A DNA stretch of 64,000 nucleotides from Coniferiporia sulphurascens (taxonomy: Eukaryota > Basidiomycota > Agaricomycetes > Hymenochaetales > Hymenochaetaceae): the NCBI GenBank assembly GCA_002794785.1, contig NBBA01000010.1:1302001-1366000 (forward strand). The letters are read 5' to 3'. This document shows positions 25,808 through 36,285 of this stretch, piece after piece (the first letter of the stretch is position 1; the number at the start of each line of letters is the position of its first letter). The position numbers and the translations under genes are program-made. The notes below the pieces were generated by a model. The model did not search any database, was not told the DNA's origin, and saw only the letters and a program-made list of their open reading frames with translations.

Positions 25808-26694
25808 ATCCAAATCGGCTATGCGAAGAATATAATCCACCTAGAACCCAAATCCCCGTCTTTTCTCCGTTAGCAATCATCCCTAAACGAAATGAACGAT
25901 CTTCCCATTCCATTCTCGTCCACTGTCTTCGGTCCGCTCGTATAATCGCTCCTCGCTATGGTCACTTGCCCTCCTTGTTTAAACCCTTACACACGTTTTG
26001 TTCGTCTCGTCGTGATACTCTGTGTCTTCCAATCTCCACACGTACCATGTCGGCGAAGTCGAATGAGGCTGCCAATATCCCTGTATGTCTAGTCCCCGCT
26101 ATCCACGGTTGCTGTTCCCGTCCGACCCCCCTTTTCTTGTGTTAATGTACTGTAGCTATAATGCAGACTGAGCTTTAGTCTTTTTCACGCGTACCTCGCT
26201 CATACAGTAACTTCTCATCGTCTCGGCTTACGGTTTCAGCCTGCCCCACATCTACGTGTTAAACATGTACATGTCGGAAAACACACAAGCCCGGAGGGTA
26301 AAGCCGAGTAACAGTGGTAGGGAAACGCAGACTTAGTTTAAGAGGGTTGTAGGAACATGCTTGATATACAAACTGTGTCAGGCAGGAATAGGGAATCAGT
26401 AGGCACCATCAGGTCGAATAGTCGATCGTACGCGCGCTTATGTTACATGGGTAGGGTGATGAGGTTAAGAGAAAGGTGATCTAGTAGAAACAATCCATCC
26501 ATCCGATCATGTGGAGTGGGTGAAGATAGGGAGAAATTGGGGGATAGAGAGAAAAGATGAACTCGACCCAGAAAAAGAAAGAACAGAGAGGAGCAAAAAG
26601 GTTGCTCCAACTCGCATTTGAATCGTCCAAACCGAGGAATCCGAAACGACGGATGAGCCCCGGCGTCCCGAAATGGGGCTCATGATATTCCCGC
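25808..26694. other. Intergenic region after Sds23
   Basis: About 890 bp between the convergent Sds23 gene and the unknown gene at 26695-28012. It should contain both 3' ends. An ATG at about 26047 followed by a splice-like GTATGT opens only a 12-codon frame and was not accepted. Confidence 0.55.
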
Positions 26695-28012
26695 CTATGG
26701 GATGGCTTCCATGCCCACGGCAGCGGCGGAGGTGCCATATGCGCTGCTCATCAACGAGAGCTCGTGCGGGTCGTGCATGATCGTATCGTAAATTTCTTCT
26801 CGGTGCTGTGTGTTCCGACGGGCGTTCGTCGCGCGCAGCTCCGCGATGGCGTCGGGCGAGTACGCGATACGGTCGAATTCACGTACCATCTTGATTTTTG
26901 TTGCGTGCGGACCGGAAAGCACGAGATATGCGTTCCGACGTGGGTCCTACCCGAAACTACCGCATCAGCGAATACTCGAACAATATTAGGCATGCACGCA
27001 CGTTGACCTCGGCGATCGCCCAGCCGTATTTTGCACGAGCGCAGTCCGGTTCGCGGAGCCGTGCGAGGACCCAGCCCATGTCCGAGTGCGGTCCACGGCG
27101 ATCCTTCCGCTTCGGCGGGAACCACGGTCCCAGGCGCACGATTGGCTTCGGCTCGAACCACTCCCCGCGGGAGTGCGTCGTGGGCCTCTCGACATGCTGA
27201 AACACGTCTTTGCGCCGACGGTTGCTGCGCTTCCTGGCATTGGAAGGTTCGGGTGCAGTCGTCTGGGGTAGCGTCGCGCTCGGTGGCGGGGTGATCACGT
27301 GCCACGTGTTTTCCTCGCGCGCTTTCGCCTTCTTCGCGGACGCATACGGCGTGGCGCTGTCCCTGTCCCTGTCCCTTGTGCGTGAACGGCTCGGCCCCGC
27401 TCGCGAGCTGCCCTCTGCGGGGGTCTGCGAAGGGAGCTGGGGCAGCCCGAGACTTTTGAGAATGAGTGGGTCGGGGTTGCCATTCGCGTCGACTGGGATG
27501 GGATAGAGCGGGTAGCCGATCTGGAACGCCTCGGTCGGCGCACCGGGCTCACCTGCGGTGTACGCTGACGCCGAGGCGAGTGCCGTCGAGGGTGCTGGGC
27601 TGTCTGGAGGCGGGGTGTGTAGCCTCAACGACGGATTTCTGGGAGGATACACCTCCGCGTTCACATCCTGGCTCTCCTTCTCCTTCCCTTTCTGTTTGTC
27701 GTTCGTCTGGGCTTGCGAACGAGTATGAGCCAGAGGCAGGACCGGGGTCATTTCCGGAGCTGGTGTTGGCTCCAGCTCGAAGGACATGTCCAGCGCCGAT
27801 AACGATGAGAACCCCGCTAGGTCTGGCGCACCGAATAGGTCCTGCTCATCGAGCCCGAGTGTCTCGAAGTCGAACAGATCGCCATAGGAGACGTCGAGAG
27901 TCGCGTTGCCAGGAATGCCCAGACTGGGCGAGTCCATGTCGTGCGCGAAGACGGGGTGCGCGAAGTCGAAATCCGAGTGGTCAGGAAATGATCCCGAGCC
28001 CGACGACGCCAT
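26695..28012 (-). CDS. Unrecognised protein with acidic N-terminus and basic central region
   Basis: I do not recognise this protein. Two exons, 28012-27002 and 26946-26695, join in phase (GT at 27001, AG at 26947) to give 420 residues. The first 100 residues are acidic, hydrophobic and Ser/Pro-rich (FDFETLGLDEQDLFGAPDL), resembling an activation-type domain. The centre is low-complexity with arginine-rich blocks (SRTRDRDRDS, SNARKRSNRRRKDV) that could be nuclear localisation signals. The last 170 residues look folded: GEWFEPKPIVRLGPWFPPK, DMGWVLARLREPDCARAK, then NAYLVLSGPHATKIKMVRE. This composition suggests a nuclear protein, possibly a regulator, but that is inference only. Coding GC content is high, and the gene is intact. 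Confidence 0.7.
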
Positions 28013-30558
28013 TGTAGCGCGCTCTCGTCGTCGTCGTGTCCTTCGTTATCCCCTGGGTATCGAGCGGTTGCGTGTATTTAGTGAAGGGTTTTTGAGGATC
28101 GAGCTTGCCGTGCTCTCTCAAGGCGGGACCGCGTTATGTAAAATGCATATTACGTATACAATATTTCCATACAAGGTGCCGTTTGTTTTTTTCTCTTTTT
28201 CCCCCTTTCTCTTTCATGGATTCGTCAGCAACCCCGCTGGTATCCGCTTGTTCTCCAAGGTCGGATGATATTTTTGCTTTTATTTTTCTTGCGGTTTGCT
28301 TAGGAACAAAACAACACAACACCCGGGGCGTTCAACGGAACCGGTTTCAAGATCGCTGATTAATTTCACGAAAATCGCGCACAACTTGGACGCGAGCGGA
28401 AGCAAAATTTGGATCCGTGGTCCTCTTATCTTCTCCTAAGAGGATGGATTTAATGGGTATTTTGAACTCCTGGCCTGACTGTAGCGCATATATATATCTA
28501 CGCCCGGTGATATCTTGATCTCGAGTTCCCGTCGTGCCGTCGCCGAATGCCCTGTTCTACTTGCGTTTTCCCCTATATTACGAAGCTGCATGCCCAGGAG
28601 TCAGGTACCCTCCAAATACCTGTGATGTGGCCCACCGAGATGCGTTCATTCTTTATACTTATGAGTTGGTTTCGAACCACTATTAATTTTCGTTGATTCA
28701 ACCTTCGCTATACGAGGCTTTCTAATCCTGCGAGGCACAAGAAGAGAAAGACAAAAGACTACAAGAATTGGTAGAGTCCCTCACGTTCTTACTATTGTGT
28801 AGCCCTATGAAACAAATCATTATCTGAGCTGGGGAGGCGAGAAACAACTGATAGAAGCTCACAAGTCCAGTTCGATCGTGGTGCAGCGGCAAATTGAAAT
28901 CAACTCAAACTGCCCCGACGTGGTGGCCAGCACAATTGTCTGATGCACACACACTGCATATTTCCCTCCTCAAGTTCCCAAAGACCGTCCCGACAACCTT
29001 TACTATGGGTACTATGCCCACTCAACTGCCCGAGCATTGTGTTGCTGACTCGCTTTTACAGAGTAGACCCACAAGGGGGCCCATTCGAGGACAGGACAAT
29101 TCCACGAGCTTCAATTTAGTCGTGTACAGTCCGCCGAGCCCAGAAATTGGCTGTCAACATGAAATGAACCTCTAAACTTCTCATTGTGACAATGGCGGGC
29201 CTTCTGGAGCGCCCCCTAACGCCTTCGGGGAAGCAAAGGCCTCGTACTCGGACGCCTTCGAAACAATAGTGGTCTAGGACATCAAAGACCTCTCAGTATT
29301 TGGCCTTGAACACCGCCCCGTGTGCCTCCGAGGCGCATTATTACTTCTTACAATTGGTTTCTTGATGACGAGCAGGCTGAACAGGAGCGGAAGACGAGAC
29401 AAGACCGCCGCACATTAATATTCTCGAATCCGCTGTCAAAAGAAGCCAGAGAAGCAGAGACAAGTCTACAAGTCTACAAAATCCAAAAATAGCACAAAGC
29501 ACTGGTACAACAGAGTCGGGCGTCGTAGTACCGGAACGCCGAATTGCGCCTTTAACAAACAATTGAGTAGCCGCTGTTTGTGTTTGTAAAGTGTATTGGG
29601 CACGGGCCCACGTAAGACGTTACTCAGAAGCCCGTGGTGGGAGTGCAGTGCGGGATGTCGAAAGACAAAGAGGCTGTTGGTTGTGGCTAGCGCGTCCGCT
29701 GCGCCGGTGCGGGACTCTGCGGAGGCAAATCCTGTAAGCTTCAATTCAAAGTATATATATATATGCATGCACGATATTCGAAGGATCGCCACCTCGCTGA
29801 GAACGCTCGCGTGCCACGTATTCGTAATCGTATACCCTCTACGGTCCTCGTCAAGGATCGTCGTGAACACCGTGACTGAGCACGTTTCGCCTTTCCACAT
29901 GACAGATCTTAAAAAAAGAATTGCATTATGCTATGTACGCGACCGACGCGCTACTACGATACAAATAGCCATACAGTTTATAATGGAATCTCGTCAACGG
30001 GTATTTCATCATGGGGGCGGGCGAGCAAGCGCGGGACATGAGCCGTGAGCCGTGAGCCGTGAGCCGTGAAATTCATAAGACACAAAAAACTCATGAAATG
30101 TAAAAAGAGAGAAGAGAAGAGGACGTAAGATGCAGGAAGGGAAAAGACACCGTGAACAACAAAAAACGGAACGAGAGGGACAAAAGACAGGAGAAAGTCC
30201 TTAGCGAGATAATTGTAAAGCGCGTTTAAGATGCGCCGGAAAAAAATGAGTACAGAGTGGAAGCGGTTAGCGTAAGACAATTAGACCTGGATTTCGTCAA
30301 GTGGAAACCGGACGGGAATTGTTTAGGGATGGGGAAAAGAGGAGAGACGAAGCAGAGCGAGGACAGTCATTGCGATTTATAACAATATGAGCATGCAGGG
30401 GTGACGACAAACCAGGACAGAAAAGACACCAGAAAAGGATGAGACAGGAGAGAGAAGAAAAAATCGAGCTGAGAGAAGGAATTCGCCGGCGTAGACCGGA
30501 CGGACGGCGAATTTGAATGCAGAAGAGTTGGGAACTTGCGGGAAGAGAAGAAGGATGC
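28013..30558. other. Long gene-poor region, about 2.5 kb
   Basis: No convincing gene. Several open frames of 60-150 codons occur (for example 28894-29175 and 29466-29900) but have no family resemblance or splice structure. A short TA-rich run (29751-29764) and a 7-bp tandem repeat (30039-30069) are present. The proximal part must hold the promoter of the gene that starts at 28012. Confidence 0.5.
30039..30069. repeat. Microsatellite-like tandem repeat (TGAGCCG)n
   Basis: Four consecutive copies of the 7-bp unit TGAGCCG plus a partial one, read directly from the sequence. It lies in non-coding DNA about 500 bp downstream of the gene that ends at 30559. Confidence 0.85.
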
Positions 30559-31392
30559 CTAATCCGTTCCCTTCTCCCAGTATATGATCTGTCCGTTCTT
30601 GCGGATTGCCTCTGCCGTTTCCGGGTTGTACGGCAGGATGTTTGGGGCGGGCACGGCCTTTTGACCGCGTAGAGGCCCTGCAAGGACGTATACCAACGGA
30701 ATCGGCTCTGAACGTTTGCTCTAACGGTAGAAATGCAATGTCGGCATACTGTATTTCGACTGAGAGGAGCGAGTGGCGCTGCTTACCATGACGATAGCGG
30801 GCAGCCAGGCATAGGTGGTAGAGCCGTTTGAACATGGCACTTGGACGTAGGCGAATACCTTTTTCTGCGGAAAATGGGGGAATATGTAAATTTACAGAGC
30901 GCTACGAGGAGCGGGAATTTTGATTGCCTCACCATGTCGGCCACTTTGTCCATCATGTCGCGGGCGTTGTCGGACGGTTGGTAGTGGAGGCCGTCCCGCA
31001 GCTCTCCCAAAAAAGGAATATACGTCTCCATCCACACATTCGGATATGACGTTTTCACATCATACAGATCAACCTCCGTGCCAACCTGAAGCCAAGGAAT
31101 AACATTCAGTATGGATATGGCTGAATTCAATTTCTCGGAATCCACCTACATGGAATCGCTCGATACGGTGTCCGGTGACAACGCCCGTGTTCCAGGGCAT
31201 CCACGTCTTTGTGCGCATATTGAACCTGCGGACTTCGACCGTCGTGCCAATCTGCGTGATCCCCCAGACGTTAGCGCCACCGCCATGTACGAGCACGTGC
31301 CGACGGCAAAAAGCGGGACCTACACTTATTCTCGGACCGACGGCGATCGCGCCAGGAAGGACACGCGGCACCGTACCGGGCGGAGGCAGCAT
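30559..31392 (-). CDS. Unrecognised 209-residue protein
   Basis: I do not recognise this protein. Exons 31392-31150, 31085-30933, 30864-30750 and 30677-30559 join in phase to 210 codons including TAG. Two segments look like repeated beta-strand modules: GTTVEVRRFNMRTKTWMPWN and GTEVDLYDVKTSYPNVWME, each opening G-T-x-V-x-x, which could suggest an SH3-like or Tudor-like barrel (weak inference). Then come LGELRDGLHYQPSDNARDMM, KKVFAYVQVPCSNG and a conserved-looking tail NPETAEAIRKNGQIIYWEKG. The third exon's donor at 30749 (GTATGC) was chosen over an earlier GTAAGC because only it restores the frame. The start is the first in-frame ATG of this exon, though the open frame continues upstream without a stop for over 200 bp, so a longer N-terminus is possible. 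Confidence 0.55.
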
Positions 31393-32505
31393 GCGCGACG
31401 GAAAATGCGAGACCGGTGTAAGAAGTTGCGACTGCCTGTTGTCGGGATGGCGCGCGAAGGGAGGGGAGACATGACCGAGGGCGAGGGTGTGTAGACCTGC
31501 ATTGTAGAAGGCGGAGGGGGTGATGAAGACTCGAGAGAGTACTAGGGAACCTGCGAGAGTGCGTAGCAGCAGTCGACAAGGAGGGAGTTGCGTGGACTTC
31601 CAGAGACAGTTGTGTGCGCATATATATGTTTTTCGGGACGGCCGATTGTTGTTCGTTCTCGTCCTCGGACGATTTGGGTCCGTGTCTCATCTAGGGCCTT
31701 CTGTGGATAGACATTGTCGCGGGTGTAGATGTGCCGCACGCGGGAGGACGGAAGATTTCCATGGGCTGGGCAGCAGGATCCTTGATCGGACAAAAGCCAG
31801 ATCGCCAGATCGAGCGAGAAGGGGGGCAAAGACGAACATGACTGCCGGGCGTCAAAGGGTGATAATAGTATGAAGGCGCACAGGCGGCGGTACAGGACAA
31901 AAAGCTGCGCGCCTGCCTGCTCGACTCCGTGCCTGCATTCCAATTGCCTATTGTCTGATCATGCCCGCTCGCCGTTTTTGTGCTGCACCCTGACCCTGTG
32001 AACCGGGCACGCTCTTTCCGGTTGAAAGCGGAAGCATAATAGAGACTCTCATTTGTTTTAGTTGACCAAGAGAGCATTGCAGAGTCCGTCGTCTGACTCG
32101 AAGCGTCCGTCGATTAGTGCTGGTGTAGTCATGGAAATCTATACAGGTTACCCAAAATAGAATGTCAAAGGAATCACATTACGTAATATGAGCAGGCTGA
32201 TAGAGGGATCGGTGATGCGGTGTGCCAGTGCGCTTTGGCTGCGATAGGTACGCGTCGAATGAGCAGTGTCCTTTCACTCGTTATTGTATATACATCCTTT
32301 TGAGAGCACACATAAATCCGCAAGAAACCTCTCCGTCCCGCTCCAGAACCAAAGCATTTCAATTCGTCTCTGGGATCCATGCATCCATGCTTGAATTTAT
32401 TTATTACGTCAACAGAAGCTGCCTTACATAATCGGTGACGCAGAGCAATTCATCTATTCTTGGCCACCTCGTTTCCACCCAGTCCTCGTCTGCTGCGCCC
32501 TAAGC
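31393..32505. other. Intergenic region between divergent genes
   Basis: About 1.1 kb upstream of both the unknown gene (minus) and ARL8 (plus). The part nearest 31393 may be coding if the unknown gene starts further upstream. No other gene seen. Confidence 0.5.
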
Positions 32506-33873
32506 ATGTCCATATTCACCGCACTCCTGCAGTGGCTCACGGGCCTGTTTTTCTCGAAAAATGCAGAAATATGTATCGTAGGTTTACAAGTAAGCCTCCA
32601 TTCGTGACGCTTCCTCAGCACTGGCTGAGACATCCTGAATTCGCTATCGTGTTAAGGCCTCGGGGAAGACGTCTTTTGTGAACCTGCTGAGTTCGGGCCA
32701 GGTGTGTTTCACCGGCTTCTCTGCATTTTTGTTGCTGTGGCTGAGTCTCTGTCTGAGTCACTAGTGGACCGAAGATGTCATCCCGACTGTCGCGTTCAAC
32801 CTGCGCAAGGTCCAAAAGGGCAATGTAACGTTTCGGATATGGGATGTCGCAGGTACGCGTCTCCGTTGGATATGTGTCCAATCATTCGGAAGTGATGTAA
32901 ATAACGCAATAAATGGAATGTTATGCGCTAGGTCAACCGAGATTCCGCTCGATGTGGGAGCGGTACTGCAAGGACAACGACGCCATCGTGTACGCGTGTC
33001 TCGCACCTCGCGCTTCCCTTTTTGGCTAACTTATAGCGTTAACCGTGGATGACTGGAATGATGTGGATTTGTTAAGCTTCGTGGTGGATTCGACCGATGT
33101 AAGCACAGGTTTGCTTTGCTCCATTCTTCGCCCTTTGAATCCCGCCTCTTTCTACCTTCCATTATTGGCACACGTCGGTTCCGTCTCCGCAGAAGGACAA
33201 ATTCGATTCCGCGCGATTTGAACTGCACACGCTACTCTCCAGCGCTCAACTAGCTGGCGTGCCGTTACTAGTGGTAAAATGATTTGTTTTGCATAGCTCC
33301 ACTTGCTGCGCCTCATACGTGTTCCGCAGCTTGGGAATAAATGCGACCTCCTCCATCTCGAACCTGCATCTGTGGAGGACCTGATTGAAGCGCTGTATGT
33401 CCCCTTTTGTCGATCTCAGCCGTTATTGCTCAATGATGGGCCGCGGACAGACAACTCGACAGGATTCAAGGTCGTACGGTATCCGTAAGTCGCCGTGTCC
33501 TAAACCCGCGTTCACATACTGACCTGGGCGTCTCTTAAAGTGTTACTCGGTGTGTAGAACCCTCATTCGTCTCTGGACTGCAGTCTGATTAAGCCTTCGT
33601 CGCAGTGTTCGATGAAAGAACAGCACAATCTGTATGGTTCCCTCCTTGCTTCCTGCTCCCTGGTAATTCTGACGAATGCAATTACTTCCGCTCCACGTTC
33701 ATCATCATTGGTCGGCCATTCTGTCCCTCCGATGGTGGATCTGTTGCCGATGTCTGAAAATTTATCTGCGCCTATGCCGGTCCGGTCCGATATCGCATGT
33801 CGCGTACCCCAAATTTCTTGCTGGCTTCCGCAGAGACATCATTATCCGGTGGTTGTCGGAGCGCGGGCATTGA
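32506..33873 (+). CDS. arl8: ARL8-type small GTPase (Arf-like)
   Basis: Arf-like GTPase of the ARL8 group, which in animals links lysosomes to kinesin and to HOPS. Eleven exons (32506-32589, 32657-32701, 32765-32852, 32932-32989, 33077-33098, 33193-33273, 33330-33394, 33451-33484, 33541-33549, 33606-33631, 33834-33873) total exactly 184 codons, giving 183 residues, the normal family length. Nucleotide-binding motifs: P-loop GLQASGKTS, switch [13 protein letters not shown], the Trp-Asp box [17 protein letters not shown] (the usual second Gly of the DxGG motif is Ala here), LGNKCDL for guanine specificity, and [13 protein letters not shown] near the end. The N-terminus [19 protein letters not shown] is the amphipathic helix expected for ARL8, without an Arf myristoylation Gly2. 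The 9-nt exon (TGT TAC TCG) is unusual. Its likely partner, a HOPS/CORVET-type protein, is encoded 2.4 kb downstream. Confidence 0.85.
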
Positions 33874-36285
33874 CGGTTCGGTACAGCGCGACTGGAGTAT
33901 ACTACACTTGTCATACTATTTTTTCTTTTCTTCTTTTCATCCTTCGTATCTTACATATGCATATGGTTCTCACTGGGCAGGCGGGCCATTTTGTACAACT
34001 AGTAATATCTGTATCATATAAGCACCATTGCACACGGTTTGAGCGACACATGTACGGGCTATCCCTAAAGCATCGTATACATTACACCCTCTCCAGCGTC
34101 CATTCCAGCTCCGAGTCCCGGCTACGCCTCGGGTACCGACGAGAAATGTTTCGACGGCAAAAAAAAATTGGAGGGAAAGGGAGAAGGTTGGCTAGGTAGG
34201 GTTTTGGCCGTTACGGTCCGGGTTAGAGATCGACCGAAAAACGCAGACAAGAATGCTTCCGGCCGTTAGCTAGCCTGTTATGGATAGGTAAGCAACGGAC
34301 CTGCCAGTGGCTGCCCTTGAAGTATAAACAAAAAAATGCTTCCGCAGGGTCAGCGGGTGATCTAATCATTGAGCTCTAACCTTCGACCGTCATAGGAAAG
34401 GAACCCGGCCCCCTCGTGGAAATTTCCGTGGAGAAGTTTCGCGCTTTTGTCGATCCACCAGACCCCCCTTGGGTGTCCATATGCGCTGTAACTCAGTTTG
34501 CGCTCTTATTGTTTTGAGTACTTGCGTGAGGTGAGGCGGAATGCCGGTCACGGTTCCTCCCCCCGCGCGTTTACTTCCCGTATGAGTTGTTGGAAACGCT
34601 TGCTGGAGGGAAAATGTCGGATAGGGGCCACTGCGGAAGCCTGAGGACGGAAGCAACCCAACGGCCTCGCCCGGGTCCTCGTCCGTCATATTAATATGGG
34701 TGTTGCTACTAGTGCGAGTCTAATTATGGAGTACCGCCACTTAATCACGGCTTAATCAGGCCAATGCATTTCATTTTTTACTTGATAAGTTCAAGTCTCC
34801 CTAGTCCAGGCGCTGCGACTCTCCGAGCGCACGCACGCGCGCTCGCACTCAGGCTGTCCGGCCGGGTGCCTTCGGCAGGTAATCGTATGTTCTGCCGACA
34901 AAATCGCGGGTGTATTCTGACGAAGCATGCAATGCACTCTGTAACTCCCTTTCAGTTACATCATCATCATGTACAGTACGTGCTTTCCAGCTGAGGCCCG
35001 GGTGTGGCTGACTCCTAAAGTCTGGAACACCGAACCGGGCCCGGGGGGCGGGGACAAAGCCGGTGTTATTGTCTACGGCTTCCGAGTACTGCGGTTTCTT
35101 TCCTAGGGATAGGTAAACGGGAGAAGGCACAGCACTGTGCAAGTGTATTGAGGGGGTGCGTTCGACGTGGTGATAGTTACCTCGAGCGTTGATCTTGATC
35201 CTGCAGCGGCTTCCCCCTCCGCTGGCGTCCGGCCGAATTCAATACACTTATTGGGATCTTGTAGTGTCTATTTAAAACTTCAGAAAGCTGGTATTGCCTT
35301 CGATCTGCTGGAAACGCACACAGGGCTTCTCCACTTTTATGAGTATGGTGTTGTGGCTGATGCTCATCGCTACCATTGTGTGTGTACACAAAGGTGGCGC
35401 AGAGGCAACGTCTTATTCAATCATCGGTGAGAAGAGCTATAAGAGCTCCCTGTAATGACTTTTGACGGGGACGGACAATACGATTGTGCGTACTAGAGTT
35501 GGATAAATCTTTCCCTTGGGTAGTGCGCCCAAGGGGTCAAGAGGGGCTACAGATGCTATGGTAGCACCTCGTAGGATGGCTAACGACCAGAATAAGCCCC
35601 AGAAGGTGGCCATTAAGTTGGTCTATTGACTGGTGATGTAAATACGTCACAAAAGAACCCCGCAGTTTGGGTACTGTAATATTTGCCAACGACCGAGATG
35701 CTGTCGAGTTGGTCTCGAAGTAGCCGCCCTTCACTGTTCTCGCGTATAGCCACAGAGAATCCCATAGCATCGCTGTTGTAGTAGCTGATTATGAAAAAAC
35801 GCATAGGATTTGAAGTGCCCTGGAACGCTCTCCATATACGAGTTTTTTTAGAGGCGTTTATGCGAGCTTGATGACTTCACTGGAGAGGTATTCCCAGAGT
35901 GGGCCTGAGGTAATTATTTCTGCCAGCGTAAGCGAGGACTAGAAGTCCAGTTGCTAAGGTGTACATAGTATAATAAGAGAAATCAAATTTGATAAGTCTT
36001 GAAAGACGTAGCGGCAGCCTTGCGGTGCGAGACAAACGGAGGTCAAGTTGTTGAATTTGCAAACAACTTTACGCAGCGCGACTGCGGCCCAATTACCTAA
36101 AGTAGAAAGATTTTCTGTCTTTGTAATCGGCGCGTGTCATTATTGTCCACACCGACGTCCAAGCCGGCACTGCTGGCTAAAAGTACTACTCCTCGGGTCG
36201 GGGGCGCAGAACATGCACAACTGACGATTCTGACGACCTTTAACGATTATTTGAAAACTTACGGCATTTTGCTTTCGAAAAGTCG
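33874..36285. other. Gene-poor region, about 2.4 kb
   Basis: Nothing I can support as a gene. The largest frame with an ATG is 34390-34689 on the minus strand (99 codons), with no recognisable motif. The final few hundred bases must include the promoter of the Vps3-like gene. Confidence 0.5.

Noticed and set aside
26047..26180. Possible tiny gene starting ATGTCGGCGAAGTC with a GTATGT donor
   Set aside because: Only 12 codons before the donor, and the next acceptor joins to an immediate stop. Probably chance.
28894..29175. Plus-strand 93-codon frame
   Set aside because: Low-complexity, no family resemblance, in a gene-poor stretch; expected by chance.
34390..34689. Minus-strand 99-codon frame with ATG
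   Set aside because: No recognisable motif, no supporting exon structure and no neighbour context; too weak to call.
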